Source: Henckelia pumila
Lineage: Eukaryota > Streptophyta > Magnoliopsida > Lamiales > Gesneriaceae
Length of the DNA stretch: 64,000 nt
Assembly: GCF_033568475.1 (NCBI RefSeq)
Contig: NC_133123.1
Location: 170,965,685-171,029,684 of the forward strand
Direction: 5' to 3'
In this document: in pieces, positions 32,557-43,396 of the stretch
Layout: the number at the start of each line of letters is the position of its first letter
How positions within the stretch are numbered: position 1 is the stretch's first letter
Made by a program: the position numbers and the translations under genes
Notes under the pieces: model-generated
The model's input: the letters and a program-made list of their open reading frames with translations, nothing else
Told to the model about the DNA's origin: nothing
Databases searched by the model: none

Positions 32557-33023
32557 TGCGTAGAGGACAACGAAGATGTAGACCACTTGCTTGTGGAACC
32601 GGTGGTCATTTGTATAACTATAATTGCCATGAAAAATCCTGATATATATTGTTGTTTTGTTATTTGATAAAATTTTTAATTTTCAGTTTAGAGTTAATAT
32701 CTTTATGTTTGACATTTAAATAAATGTTATATGTTATTCCATGCAATTGTTTAATATTAATTATTACAAAATATATAAACGCATTCAAACCAACAATATT
32801 AAATATATTTCTTACTCAAATGCATACATTATTTAACTAAAACTAACAAACACATGTTTTATTGAAACATTTTTTGTTGTAGACTGTCTTCATCTGCATA
32901 CCACGTTCATTCGATGTTCCTGATATACAAAATATATAAAAATATATTTTATGTAGAATATAATTCATAAGAAATTATGAAAGCGACAAATTAAAATTTT
33001 CAAAACTTTTACCTGTTCGTTCT
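32557..33023. other. Spacer between convergent MULE genes
   Basis: AT-rich, with no ORF worth noting. It should hold both polyadenylation signals; AATAAA-like strings are present but none can be assigned with confidence. Confidence 0.5.
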
Positions 33024-35602
33024 TCATTGTTGTCTCTCTCTCGCTACCGGCCTGTCCATCTCGTTTCTCAGCCGAGTCGTTGTATCCCTACCTGCTCTTC
33101 TTCTTTCACGTCTAACCAGGTTGTGTTGCAACTCAAAGGTAGGTCTATCCCAATATCGTTCATCTACAAGAGGTTCAAATCTTCCTTCATATGCTACGAG
33201 GTACTCAGATATATTATACCATGACTGCACAAGTGTTTTAGGATCTAACGAGTGCCATTTAGCGATGCAAATAGCATGAGAACACGGGATGCCGAAAATT
33301 GTCCATTTAAACATGAACAATCATTAGTTGATATTTTCACCACTTGCATGTGTTGGCCGCGACTTGGCCTTCCTCCGGTCGCAACCTGAGCAGTTTGCGT
33401 TCGTACATCATATTTGACAACACGATGTTCACTAGATTTTCTTGCCCATTCCTCATATTTTCGACATGCATAATCCGACCACAGTTAATTTTCCTCAATC
33501 ATACGTTGACCTTTTTTCACACGTTCAATGAAGTACTGCACGCATCTCAGAAGGGTCAAGTGTACTATTGCAGATATAGGCAGTCTACGAGCTCCTTTTA
33601 ACACACTGTTTAAGCACTCGGACATGTTGGTTGTCATCACTCCACGACGCCAACCTCCATCATGGGCCATACTCCATTTTTCCTTCGATATTCCAGCCAA
33701 GTATCTGTGTGCCAAAATACTTTTGTTCTTGATTGCCTCCATTGTTGCATCAAACTTACAAATCTGATGTTGTTTTCCTACTTCCCAACATAAATCTTTC
33801 AAATGCACGTCTTTAAATTTTGCATTAAAATTTGAGCACACATGTCTCAAACAAAAACGATGCACACCATGTGGAGGTTTAAAATATGGAAGATCTTCAA
33901 CTGCTCGAACAATTCCCTTATGTCTATCAGAAATTAGGCACACACCATTTTCACCACAAATAACATGCCGACCAATATTATCCAAAAACCATTTCCAAGA
34001 ATCAGATGTTTCTTCATCCACAATTGCGAATGCCAGCGGTAGCACTTGATTATTCGCATCCAGAGTGACAGCGATCAACATTTTATGTTTGTACTTTGTG
34101 TACAAATGTGTACCATCGACACTAATGATTTTTCGACAATGTCAAAATCCATCAGTACACGGCTTGAACGCCCAAAAACAATTGTTCAATGTTTTTATTT
34201 CTTCATTGTTTCTGATATGCTTCCAATCGACAATTGTTCCAGGATTATATTTGCACAAAGCGTGCATATATTTCGGTAGCAGTTTCACAGAACTCTCCCA
34301 TGTACCATAAACAATTTCCACTGCGCGTTTCAAACTCCGCCACGCCTTCGTATACGAGATTTGATATCCATATTTATCTTTCACACTCTCTATTATATAT
34401 TTAATCTCGTACGAAGGATCACATCGTACAATACCCAATAACGTATTTTCAACCATATCGCTATTCAAGTTATGATGGTCTATGCCGATGTTGGTAGATA
34501 TGCATGTATGAGGCCCACCATATCTGGTTATTTTCCAATAACCTCTTTTATCTTTAAAAGATGCTCGAAGACCCCAACGACATCTGAAGGTAGATGAATC
34601 ATTTTTGCATTGTATTTTCCACACAATGTGTGTGCTCTCAACAACACGATACTCACGCCTGGAAATTCTAACTGAATAATCTTTTACAGATGCAATCAGA
34701 TCTTTCTTATCCTTAAAAACCATGTTTACACATAGTTCTCCTCTCTCCTCGTTATAGTATCTTGTTCGCATGTCAGAAGGTACGCCAATAGAATCAGTAG
34801 TCTCTTCTCCGAAATATGTATTGAAAAAAGATGGCATATCAGAATTTCTAGAAAGGAATGGAACAACTTGCCTCTGTAATGTTTGACAAGGTGGTGGACG
34901 AGATGACGTTCCCTCATCAATATTTGCATGAATATTCACATGTTCATCATCATTCACATCTCCAACATCGTCATCAGATTCTTCCTCAGACTCTCTGTAT
35001 GACATCTCTAGTTCTGTATCGCTTCTTAGAACATCTTCATTTTCACTCCTAGGATCATCAACACGTGGTGCGAAATTTGGATTTTCTGAATTCCAATTTG
35101 CTGCACCAACATTTTGTTCCCAACCACTTGTCGTATGTGGACAACATGCAGGATCAGCTTCGGATGTGCCATCGATATATTGATCCCACGATTCACTTTC
35201 GGGATACGGATACATGTTGGTCATTCCTTCAGTGACGTGTAAAATATTTGGTTCTTGGTGCACATGATCAACCTGATGGTCAATTTCATTGGCTTCGACG
35301 TACAAAGGAAATATATGTATATTGGAAGATTGCATCATAAACTCCAGAGTGTTATCATCAACAAGATTGACTTGAATTTCATGCCAAGATGAATTCTCCA
35401 TGAATGAATATTTCGTTGACAACTTGAGAGTAAAATTCAATGGATCAATCATCAACATTTGATGCACAACTTCAACCAACTCGAACAGAGGAATAGATCG
35501 TAATACTCGCATCGATCTAGTATAAGGAATACTATACATGACCGATCCATTCTCCACAATAACATTACCACCAAAATATAAAAAAATATCAATGTTTTCC
35601 AT
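33024..35602 (-). pseudogene. MULE transposase
   Basis: The start is taken at ATG 35602 (MENIDIFLYFGGNVIVENG). About residues 200-330 form a MuDR-type N-terminal DNA-binding region (CRWGLRASF, GPHTCISTNIGIDHHNL). The DDE/MULE domain follows: first Asp in IISVDGTHLYTKYK, second in GVCLISDRHKGIVRA, Glu in TTNMSECLNSVLKGARRLPI. A SWIM zinc finger ends the protein (NDCSCLNG-type Cys pair, then FGIPCSHAICIAKW). Defects: an in-frame TGA at 34142-34144 just before the first catalytic Asp, a TAA at 33485-33487, and a frameshift near 33310 within the SWIM finger. All three catalytic residues survive. It would cut at the terminal repeats; here it is non-functional unless the stops are read through. Its frame is otherwise continuous, which suggests recent loss. 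Confidence 0.9.
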
Positions 35603-36094
35603 TTCAATATGAATTTTGAGATATAAAAATGAAAAACAAAACTCACAATTGCCCGTAAAGAAAATAGAATGAATCAAGGAAATATTTCTTAAGAGTTGAA
35701 TGATATTGCCGGATTCTCATGTTCTCATTATATAGCCAATATGATTCCGCGTGCATTAATTATTTATGCGTAAACATTATTTTTTCCGCGTGAATTAAAT
35801 TTCACGCGTATTCTGAAATTGTAAGTTAACATTTATTTTTCCGTGTTAATGCATTTCAATATAAAAGTAAAGGGAACATGAGTTAAATTTTCACGTGTAT
35901 TCTGAAATTGTATGTTAACATTTATTTTTCCGTGTTAATGCATTTTAATATAAAAGTAAAGGAAACATAATATGTATTTAATGCGTATGGAGGCATTTCA
36001 ATTTCAATATAAAAGTAAAGGGAACATAATATGTATTTTAGTGCGCATGCAGCCAAAAACAAAAATGGGTGGATGGGTGAGTGCCGTGGGGCAC
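35603..36094 (-). other. Transposase 5' flank in the MULE
   Basis: AT-rich flank without a gene. Three related segments of about 50-60 bp (near 35820, 35900 and 35960) repeat the phrases CATTTATTTTTCCGTGTTAATGC and AATATAAAAGTAAAGG, forming a small local repeat array that probably includes the transposase promoter. Confidence 0.6.
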
Positions 36095-36308
36095 GCCAAC
36101 ATGGCAGCGGACGCTGCCTACATGGCAACCGTCCGCTTTCTCTGACAGCGGACAGTTGCCATGTGGCTTCAATAAGAGCGGACGCTAGAATATTTTATTC
36201 TAGCGTCCGCTGTTTCTGACAGAATTTTACCGTATATATAAAATTTTTCATGTTTGACATTATTTATGAAATCGATTTTTTATTTTACAGTAAATTTAAT
36301 AAAAACCC
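36095..36308 (-). repeat. Right terminal inverted repeat of the MULE
   Basis: On the minus strand it starts GGGTTTTTATTAAATTTAC and repeats the order of hairpin blocks of the left end: AGCGGACGCT...AGCGTCCGCT, then CCACATGGCAACTGTCCGCT...AGCGGACGGTTGCCATG. The inner sequence has diverged more than the outer 26 bp. Confidence 0.85.
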
Positions 36309-36640
36309 GATTTATGTGCTAGCACAAATTTGATGTCATATTCTGTTTTTAGGAAACTAGGTTTAGGTGAACCAAAACCCACAAGGATGTCGCTGCAGTT
36401 GGTCGACAGATCTATAAAATATCCAATAGGGATAATAGAGGATGTACTGGTGAAAGTAGAAAAATTCATTTTTCTAGTGGATTTTGTAGTACTTGACATG
36501 GAGGAAGATTTGGATATGCCACTAATTTTAGGAAGACCTTTCCTGGAGACAGGAAAAACACTTATAGGTGTCCAAAAGGGAGAATTACTTCTGAAAGTGG
36601 GAGATGAGAAAATTGCTTTTAATGTTTTTAATTGCGGTTA
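36309..36640 (+). pseudogene. pol: Protease of element B
   Basis: The text resumes at the MULE target site and gives ASTNLMSYSVFRKLGLGEPK, PIGIIEDVLVKVEKFIF and LILGRPFLETGKTLIG, an Athila-type aspartic protease. Rebuilt across the TSD, the active-site phrase is CDL-C-AS, with Cys in place of the expected Gly. The frame is open from 36330 to 36641, then a stop. Confidence 0.8.
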
Positions 36641-38532
36641 AATGTTCACAGCTTGATGAAGAATGTTTTTAGATAGATGTTGTTGACTCAATTGTTTATG
36701 ATTATGTGCACGATACACTTCAGGAACCTTTAGAAGCTGCACTTGCATCACCCTTCCATGAGGATGACATCAATGAAGAAAAATAAGAAATGATTACTTA
36801 CTTGAATGATAACCAACCTTGGCGAAAAAGTGGCAGGTTTAGACTTGAAGATTTAGGTGACAAGAAGGATTTAGTACTCCAGAAACAAAGTCTGGAGGAA
36901 CCACCATTGAATTGAAACCACTAACTCCTCATTTGAAATATGTGTTTTTGGGTGATAACAACTTACCTGACATAATCTCCTCTTCTTTGACAGATACCAT
37001 GGAAGCAAAACTATTGGATGTTCTCAAAAATCACAGGAGTGTGTTTGCCTAGATGATAGCAGATATCAAAGGAATCAATCCATCTGCCTGCATGCATAAG
37101 ATCTTAATGGAAGAGAAAAATCAATCTTGTGGTCCAGCCTCATAGAAGATTGAATCCCAAGATGCAAGAGGTGGTGAAGGCTGAAACGATAAAACTTCTG
37201 GATGCAGGTATTATTTATCCAAAATATGATAGTGCATGGGTGAGTCTAGTTCAGGGCATGCCGAAAAAGGGGTGGGGGGGGGGGTATAACTGTGATTAAA
37301 AATGAGCATAATGAACTAATACCTACTAGGACAGTTACAGGTTGGCGTGTGTGCATAGACTATAGGAAACTAAATGACGCAACCTTTAATGACCACTTCC
37401 CTCTCCCCTTTATTGAACAAATGTAAGAAAGACTTGTTGGGTATGAATTCTATTGTTTCTTAAACGGGTATTCGGGGTATAACCAGATTGCAATTGCACC
37501 TGAAGATCAGGATAAAACCACTTTTTCTTTCCCATATGGTACGTTTGCTTATAGACGTATACCTTTTGGTCTGTGTAATGCTCCTATAACTTTTCAGAGA
37601 TGCATGACTGCGATATTTCATGACAAGGTTGAAAATTTTTTGGAAATATTTGTGGATGACTTTTCAATATTTGGTCAGTCTTTTGTTGCATGTCTGAATA
37701 ACCTAAATACTGTTTTGATGAGATGCGAGGAGACGAATTTAGTGCTGAATTGGGAGAAATGTCATTTTATGGTAAAGGAAGGAATTGTGCTGGGACATCG
37801 GATTTCTGAGCAAGGGATCGTGGTGGACAAGGCGAAAGTGCAAGTCATATAAAAATTGCCTCCATGGACAACGATTAAGGGAGTTAGAAGTTTTTTAGGC
37901 CATGCCGGTTTTTATCAGTGATTTATACAGGATTTTTCAAAAATTTCAAAACCTTTATCTTCCTTATTAATGAAAGATGCCCCGTTTAACTTTGATGCAA
38001 CTTGTCTGCAGTCATTTGAACTTTTGCAAGAACGATTGGTGACTGCACCGGTGTTGACAACACCCAACTGGGACCTATCATTTGAGGTCATGTGTGATGC
38101 AAGTGACACGGCAGTGGGCGCGGTTCTTGGACAACAAGTAGACAAGGTATTTTGTACTATTTACTATGCTAGAAAAACTTTGAATGAAGCCCAATTGAAT
38201 TATGCTACCACGAAAAAGAATTGCTAGCTGTAATTTTTCCTCTTCAAAAGTTTCACTCATACCTTGTTCTCTCAAAAATCACTGTGTACACTGATCACTC
38301 TGAAATAAGATATTTATTGGCTAAGAAAGATGCAAAACCAAGATTGATTAGATGGATCCTGCTCTTGCAAGAATTTGATTTAGAGATAAAAGATAAGAAT
38401 GGAGTAGAAAATGTTGTGGCTGACCACTTATCTAGATTAGAGTGCATTCCTGATTGCTCACAAAATGAAACTGAAGAAATAGATGAATGGTTTCCAGACG
38501 AGAAGCTTTTTGTGATAGAAAATTCATCTTAG
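36641..38532 (+). pseudogene. pol: RT and RNase H of element B (broken)
   Basis: The linker before RT is recognisable (HLKYVFLGDNNLPD near 36940). RT motifs include [33 protein letters not shown] and the catalytic FVDD in LEIFVDDFSIFG near 37645. RNase H includes EVMCDASDTAVGAVLGQ and [12 protein letters not shown]. There are many stops, and a run of ten G's near 37273-37282 adds a frameshift in the PKKGG segment. It cannot make a working enzyme. Confidence 0.85.
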
Positions 38533-39810
38533 TATGCTAATTTTACGAATTACTTAGTCAGCGCACATTTCCACATAACTTGTCTTTTCATCAAAATAAA
38601 AATTTTCTGTCTGATGTCAAGCATTATTTTTGGAAATAACCTTTTTTGTTCAAAATTTGTACTGACTCTATGATACGAAGATGTGTGATGGAAGGATAAA
38701 TGATAAGTATCCTCAGTAATTGTCATGACCTTGAGGTAGGAGGCCACGCTGGACCAATCAAGATGGCAGCTAAGGTACTTGAAGGTGGCTTTTATTGGCC
38801 TAATATTTTTAAAGATGCTCGTGCTTATGTCATTGCTTGTGATAAATGTCAGCGTACGGGTAATATCTCGAACCATCATGAAATGCCTTTGAATAACATT
38901 ATTGAATATGAGATATTTGGTGTTTGGGAAATCAACTTGATGAGACAATTTCCAAATTCCTTCACAAAAAAATATATTTTGGTCGTCATCGATTATGTGT
39001 CAAAATGGGTGGAGGCGAAAGCTTGTGTAACTAATGATGCACGGGTGGTCACAAAATTTTTGAAGAAAAACATTTTTAATCGTTTTGGTACACCCAGTGA
39101 AATCATTAGTTATGGTGATACCCACTTTTGCAATAAACGTTTTGAAAAACTTTTTTAAAAAATATGGTGTCAAGCACAAAGTTTCTACTCCCTATCATCC
39201 CCAAACAAGTGGCCAAGTAGAAGTGTCCAATCGAGAAATCAAAAAAATTTTGGAAAAAACTGTGAACCCGAACAGAAAAGATTGGGCACTTCGACTTGAT
39301 GATGTTTTGTGGGCTTATAGGACAGCATTTAAAACTCCTATAGGCACCTCTCCATATAGGTTGTTGTTTGGTAAGGCGTGCCATTTACCAGTTGAATAAG
39401 AACATAGAGCATATTGGGCTATTAAAGCACTAAATTTTGAATTTGCTACTGCAGGTGAGAAGAGGTTTCTGGAACTTAATCAACTAGAGGAGTTTCGAGA
39501 TCAAGAATATGATATGGCAGTGTCGTACAAGGATCGAACCAAGATATTACATGACAGACGTATTCGCCATCGAGAATTCAAAGAAGGAGACGTTGTGCTC
39601 TTATTTAACTCCCGTTTGAGGTTCTTTCCCGAAAATTTGAAGTCTAGGTGGTCTGGCCCATAAAAAATACCAAGGTGTATCCATCGGGTGTTGTCGAGCT
39701 AAAATATGTTAGAAATGAATCATTCACAATCAATGCTCAGAGGTTGAAACACTATGTAGTGGATGACGTCGACCCGAATCCAATCACCACCATACTCACT
39801 GATCAAGACT
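38533..39810 (+). pseudogene. pol: Integrase of element B (broken)
   Basis: Integrase text runs from the zinc finger (ACDKCQRTGNISNHHEMP) through the core ([44 protein letters not shown]) to the C-terminus (HREFKEGDVVLLFNSRLR). A stop follows EKLF at 39156-39158 and others occur later. The second catalytic Asp seems changed or shifted (SYGDTHF for the usual SDGGTHF). After the end near 39810 a (CT)n microsatellite at 39851-39873 and an AT-rich strip lead to element A. Confidence 0.8.
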
Positions 39811-39945
39811 AGTTTGGGGAGGAATACAGTCGAGCTATAGAATCTAAATTGAGAACTCTCTCTCTCTCTCTCTCTATCCCTTTTTCCTTTAATTTTCTCA
39901 GACTAATTTTTATTTGTTAGTTTTTATTTGAAAAAAAAAAGATAC

Positions 39946-41566
39946 GTTGTTGAAAGTTTTGAGGAAATTTAAATTTTCTTTAGGATGGTCGATCACTGAT
40001 ATTAAGGGTATTAGTCCAACTATCTGAATGCATAAAATTTTTATGGAAGAGTCTTATACTCCTTATGTCGATCATCAGAGGCAATTGAATCCCGCCATGA
40101 AAGAGGTTGTTAAAAATGAGGTTTTGAAATTGTTGAATGCTGGTGCGATTTCTGCTATTTCTGATAGTAGTTGGGTTTCTCCAGTTCAAGTGGTGCCTAA
40201 GAAAGGTGGAATTACTGTGATAAAAAATGAAAATAATGAGTTAATTTTCACATGTACAGTAACTGGTTGGCGAGTATGTATAGATTATAGGAAGTTGAAT
40301 AAGGCTACTCGTAAGGATCATTTTCCACTTCCTTTTATTGATCAAATGCTTGATAGACTTGCTGGCTATTGCTATTATTGTTTGTTAGATGGGTATTCAG
40401 GTTATAATCAAATTACTATAGCACCAGAAGATCAGGAAAAAACCACTTTCACGTGTCCCTACGGCACGTTTGCCTTCCTAAGGATGCCGTTTGGTCTTTA
40501 TAATGCACCGGCTACTTTTCAACGGTGTATTATGGCTATTTTTCCGGATATAGTAGAGGAAATCGTGAAAGTCTTCATGGATGATTTTTTGGTATTTGGC
40601 TCTTCTTTTGATCATTGTTTGCATAATCTTTCCCTTGTGTTGCAGAGATATCAAGAAAAGAATTTGGTTCTTAACTGGGAAAAGTTTCACTTCATGGTCC
40701 AAGAAGGCATTGTCCTTGGACATAAAGTGTCGTCACATGGATTGAAGGTGGATCAAGACAAAGTTGTTGCAATTGAGAAGCTTTCACCACCAAAGAATAT
40801 CAAGGGAATTTGGAGTTTCTTAGGCCATGTGGGGTTTTATCATATATTTATAAAATATTATTCTAAGATTACTAAACCCTTGTGTATTTTACTTGAGAAA
40901 TATTCCACTTTTATCTTTGATGATTATGGTTTGCAGGCCTTTGAGAAGATGAAGATAGCATTGATCACAACTCCTATAATTATTGTACCGGATTGGAATG
41001 AACCTTTTGAGCTTATGTGTGATGCTAGAGATTATGTGATGGGAGCTCTTTTGGGCCAATGCAGAGATAAATTGTTTCGCGCAATTTATTATGTCAGTCT
41101 TACTATGGATGCCGCGCAGCAGAACTGTACCACCACTGAAAAGGAGATGCTTGCCGTTGTTTTTGCTTTTGATAAATTTAGACCTTATTTAATTGGCACT
41201 AAAGTAGTTGTTTACACTGACCATGCAGCGATTTGCTACTTGTTTGCCAAGAATGATGCTAAACCACTCTTGATAAGGTGGATTTTACTTCTCCAAGAGT
41301 TTGATTTTGAAGTCAAAGATAAAAATGGGAGTGAAAATCAAGTAGTAGACCATTTGTCTCGGTTGGAGTTGGAAGAAGCTATGGACAAGGATGTTATAAA
41401 TAAAGTGTTTCTAGATGAACAAATTTTTCAGGTAAGTTCGCCCGTCCCATGGTTTGCTGATATCACTAACTTTTTGTCTTGTGGTGCGTTACCCCCAGAT
41501 TTGAACCGCCATCAGAAGAAGAAATTCTTTCATGACATCAAGTTCTATCTATGGGATGATCCCTAA
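39946..41566 (+). pseudogene. pol: RT and RNase H of element A
   Basis: The A protein resumes with TLLKVLRKFKFSLGWSITDI and, after one stop at 40024-40026, runs open for 512 codons to 41566. RT shows the conserved segment [27 protein letters not shown] and the catalytic FMDD in [11 protein letters not shown] (about residue 183). RNase H includes [17 protein letters not shown] and [13 protein letters not shown], and ends [12 protein letters not shown]. This is the best preserved part of A; the enzyme core looks intact, but it cannot be made as part of a polyprotein because B and C1 separate it from gag and protease. Confidence 0.9.
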
Positions 41567-42815
41567 GTGTTCAAGAGATGTTTTGATCAAGTGATTAGGA
41601 GATATGCGGCGGGTCAAGAAGCATAAAAAATCCTAGAGGAATGTCATTCAGCGCCTTATGGAGGCCATTTTGGAGCAACACGGACTGCGACTAAGGTATT
41701 ACAATTTAGTTTTTATTGGCCTACAGGGTAGGAAGCCGGTACTTTAGTTGCAGTTGGAAAATAGGTTGGTAAACTCCTGGGGTGAATGAACCTCATGTGC
41801 CAAAACAAAGGGATGTTTAGGTATAGTTATACCTTAGTGAAATCTTGTGATAAGTGTCAAAGGACGGGAAACATCTCTCGAAAACATGAATTGCCTCTCA
41901 CAAATATTTTAAAAGTTGAAATTTTTGAAGGTTATTGATTTCATGGGGCATATTCCTCCCTCTTTTGGTTACATTTATACTATACTAGCTGTGGATTATG
42001 TTTTGAAGTGGGTGGAATAAATTGCCACCTCTACTAATGATGCTCGTGTTGTAGTCAAATTTCTCCAAAAGAACATTTTCACTAGGTTCGGCACTCCGCG
42101 AGCTATAATCAGTGATGAATGTATGTATTTTTGTAATTAAATGTTTAATACCTTGCTCACAAATTATGGTGTCAGGCATAAGGTTGCATGTGCATATCAT
42201 CCGAAAACCAATGGCCAAGCTGAGATCTCTAACCATGAGATTAATTAAGCAAATCTTGGAAAGGACAGTGAAAACAAATCGAAAAGATTGGGCAACTAAG
42301 CTGCATGATGCACTTTGGGCATATCGCACCGCATTCAAGACACCCATTGGGATGTCTCCATATAGGTTGGTCTATGGAAAAGCTTGTCATTTGTCATTAG
42401 AGTTGGAGCATAAAGCATATTGGGCTGTGAAGAAATTGAACGTAGATCTCGAAGTGTCCGAGGAGTTGAGGAAATTACAATTGAATGACTTAGATGAGTT
42501 TTGCAATGAAGCATATGAGAATTCCAAGATCTATAAAGAACAAATTAAGAAGTGGCATGATAAACAAATTGTGAGACGGGAATTTGAATCAGGCCAGCAA
42601 GCTTTGTTGTTTAACTCTCGTTTGAAATTGTTTTGAGGTCAGCTAAAGTCGCGATCGTCTGGGCCATTTATAGTGGAGACTGTGTATCCGCATGGTGCAA
42701 TTGAGCTGGGATGTACAAACGGACGGACTTTCAAGGTGAATGGGCAGAGATTCAAGCATTATTTTGGAAACGAAGTACAACATGATGAGGGCACACTGCT
42801 CGATGATCAAAAATA
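41567..42815 (+). pseudogene. pol: Integrase of element A (broken)
   Basis: HHCC finger residues appear in EECHSAPYGGHFGATRTATK and SCDKCQRTGNISRKHELP, but about 88 bp of unrelated sequence (41726-41812) sits between the two halves. The core is fragmented by frameshifts and stops between 41930 and 42230. The last part (42112-42636) is open and shows [20 protein letters not shown] and [20 protein letters not shown]. The protein ends near 42815. Confidence 0.85.
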
Positions 42816-43093
42816 AATACTGATGAAAGTCGGGCTGATGACTATAAACCAAACGCTCCTTAGGAGGCAACCCATGCTTATTTCTTTAATTTAGTTTATT
42901 TGTGTTTTTATATTTTTCATTTATTTTTCAATGCTAGACATAAAATTTAATTTTATTTTCAAATTTTTTGGTACAGGTTCACAATCCTTAAAATAGTTAA
43001 AGCGCAACTGCTCCTCTTACAATGCGCGTCTGCGCGAAATTCTAGCAAAATTTGAAGAAATAAACGCGCGTCTGCGCTTTCACCAACGTGCAT
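42816..43093 (+). other. 3' non-coding region of element A, left of D
   Basis: It begins with CTCCTTAGGAGGCAACCCATG (42854-42874), a phrase usual after Athila pol. Two GCGCGTCTGCGC motifs lie at 43024 and 43067. It is interrupted by D at 43094 and continues after 63497. Confidence 0.7.
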
Positions 43094-43396
43094 TGTTACT
43101 ACCACAAATTAAGAACTCAATTTATATTGCAAAAGGAATAGAAATATTTTCCCAGAGCAAGCTCTGTAAACCCTAGAAGAAATGCTAGTATCCCCTAGTA
43201 AAGGCTAGTTACAAATTAAGAGCAATAACTGAATGAGCAAAATAACTCCTTCCTCGTGTCATTATCTATTTTCTTCTTTCTCGACTCTTCTAAGACATCT
43301 AGGTCCACCATATAGACACTTCTAAGACATCTTGGCCTATTTGGATCTAGGCCCATTAATAACAGCCTACTAATAACTAATAACAGGTCCATAACA
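43094..43396 (-). repeat. 3' LTR of element D (left copy)
   Basis: On the minus strand it starts TGTTATGGACCTGTTATTAG and ends GTGGTAGTAACA. The end of the internal ORF (to 43216) reaches into it. Confidence 0.9.

Larger units (their letters stand above)
29317..36308. mobile_element. Mutator-like DNA transposon (MULE) carrying a plant mobile domain gene
   Basis: The element is 6992 bp with long terminal inverted repeats of about 200 bp that start GGGTTTTTATTAAATTTAC at both ends, and a 10-bp TSD. It carries a minus-strand transposase pseudogene (about 33024-35602) and a plus-strand plant mobile domain (PMD) gene (30453-32556) that converge on a shared spacer at 32560-33020. It lies in the protease active-site codons of element B, so it arrived after B. 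The transposase has two stops and a frameshift, and the PMD gene has one frameshift and one stop, so this copy is probably only recently inactive. Confidence 0.9.
24411..39945 (+). mobile_element. Element B: second Athila-type element, nested in A
   Basis: B has an LTR-like 5' segment, a tRNA-Asp primer site, gag, protease, RT/RNase H and integrase on the plus strand. It interrupts element A between its protease and RT. B itself is split by a copia solo LTR and a MULE. No 3' LTR is recognisable: pol ends near 39810 and A resumes in frame at about 39946. A deletion probably removed the 3' LTR and the TSD. The left boundary is approximate. Confidence 0.75.

Noticed and set aside
39851..39873. 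(CT)n microsatellite
   Set aside because: A simple repeat with no sign of function; it marks only the strip after B pol.
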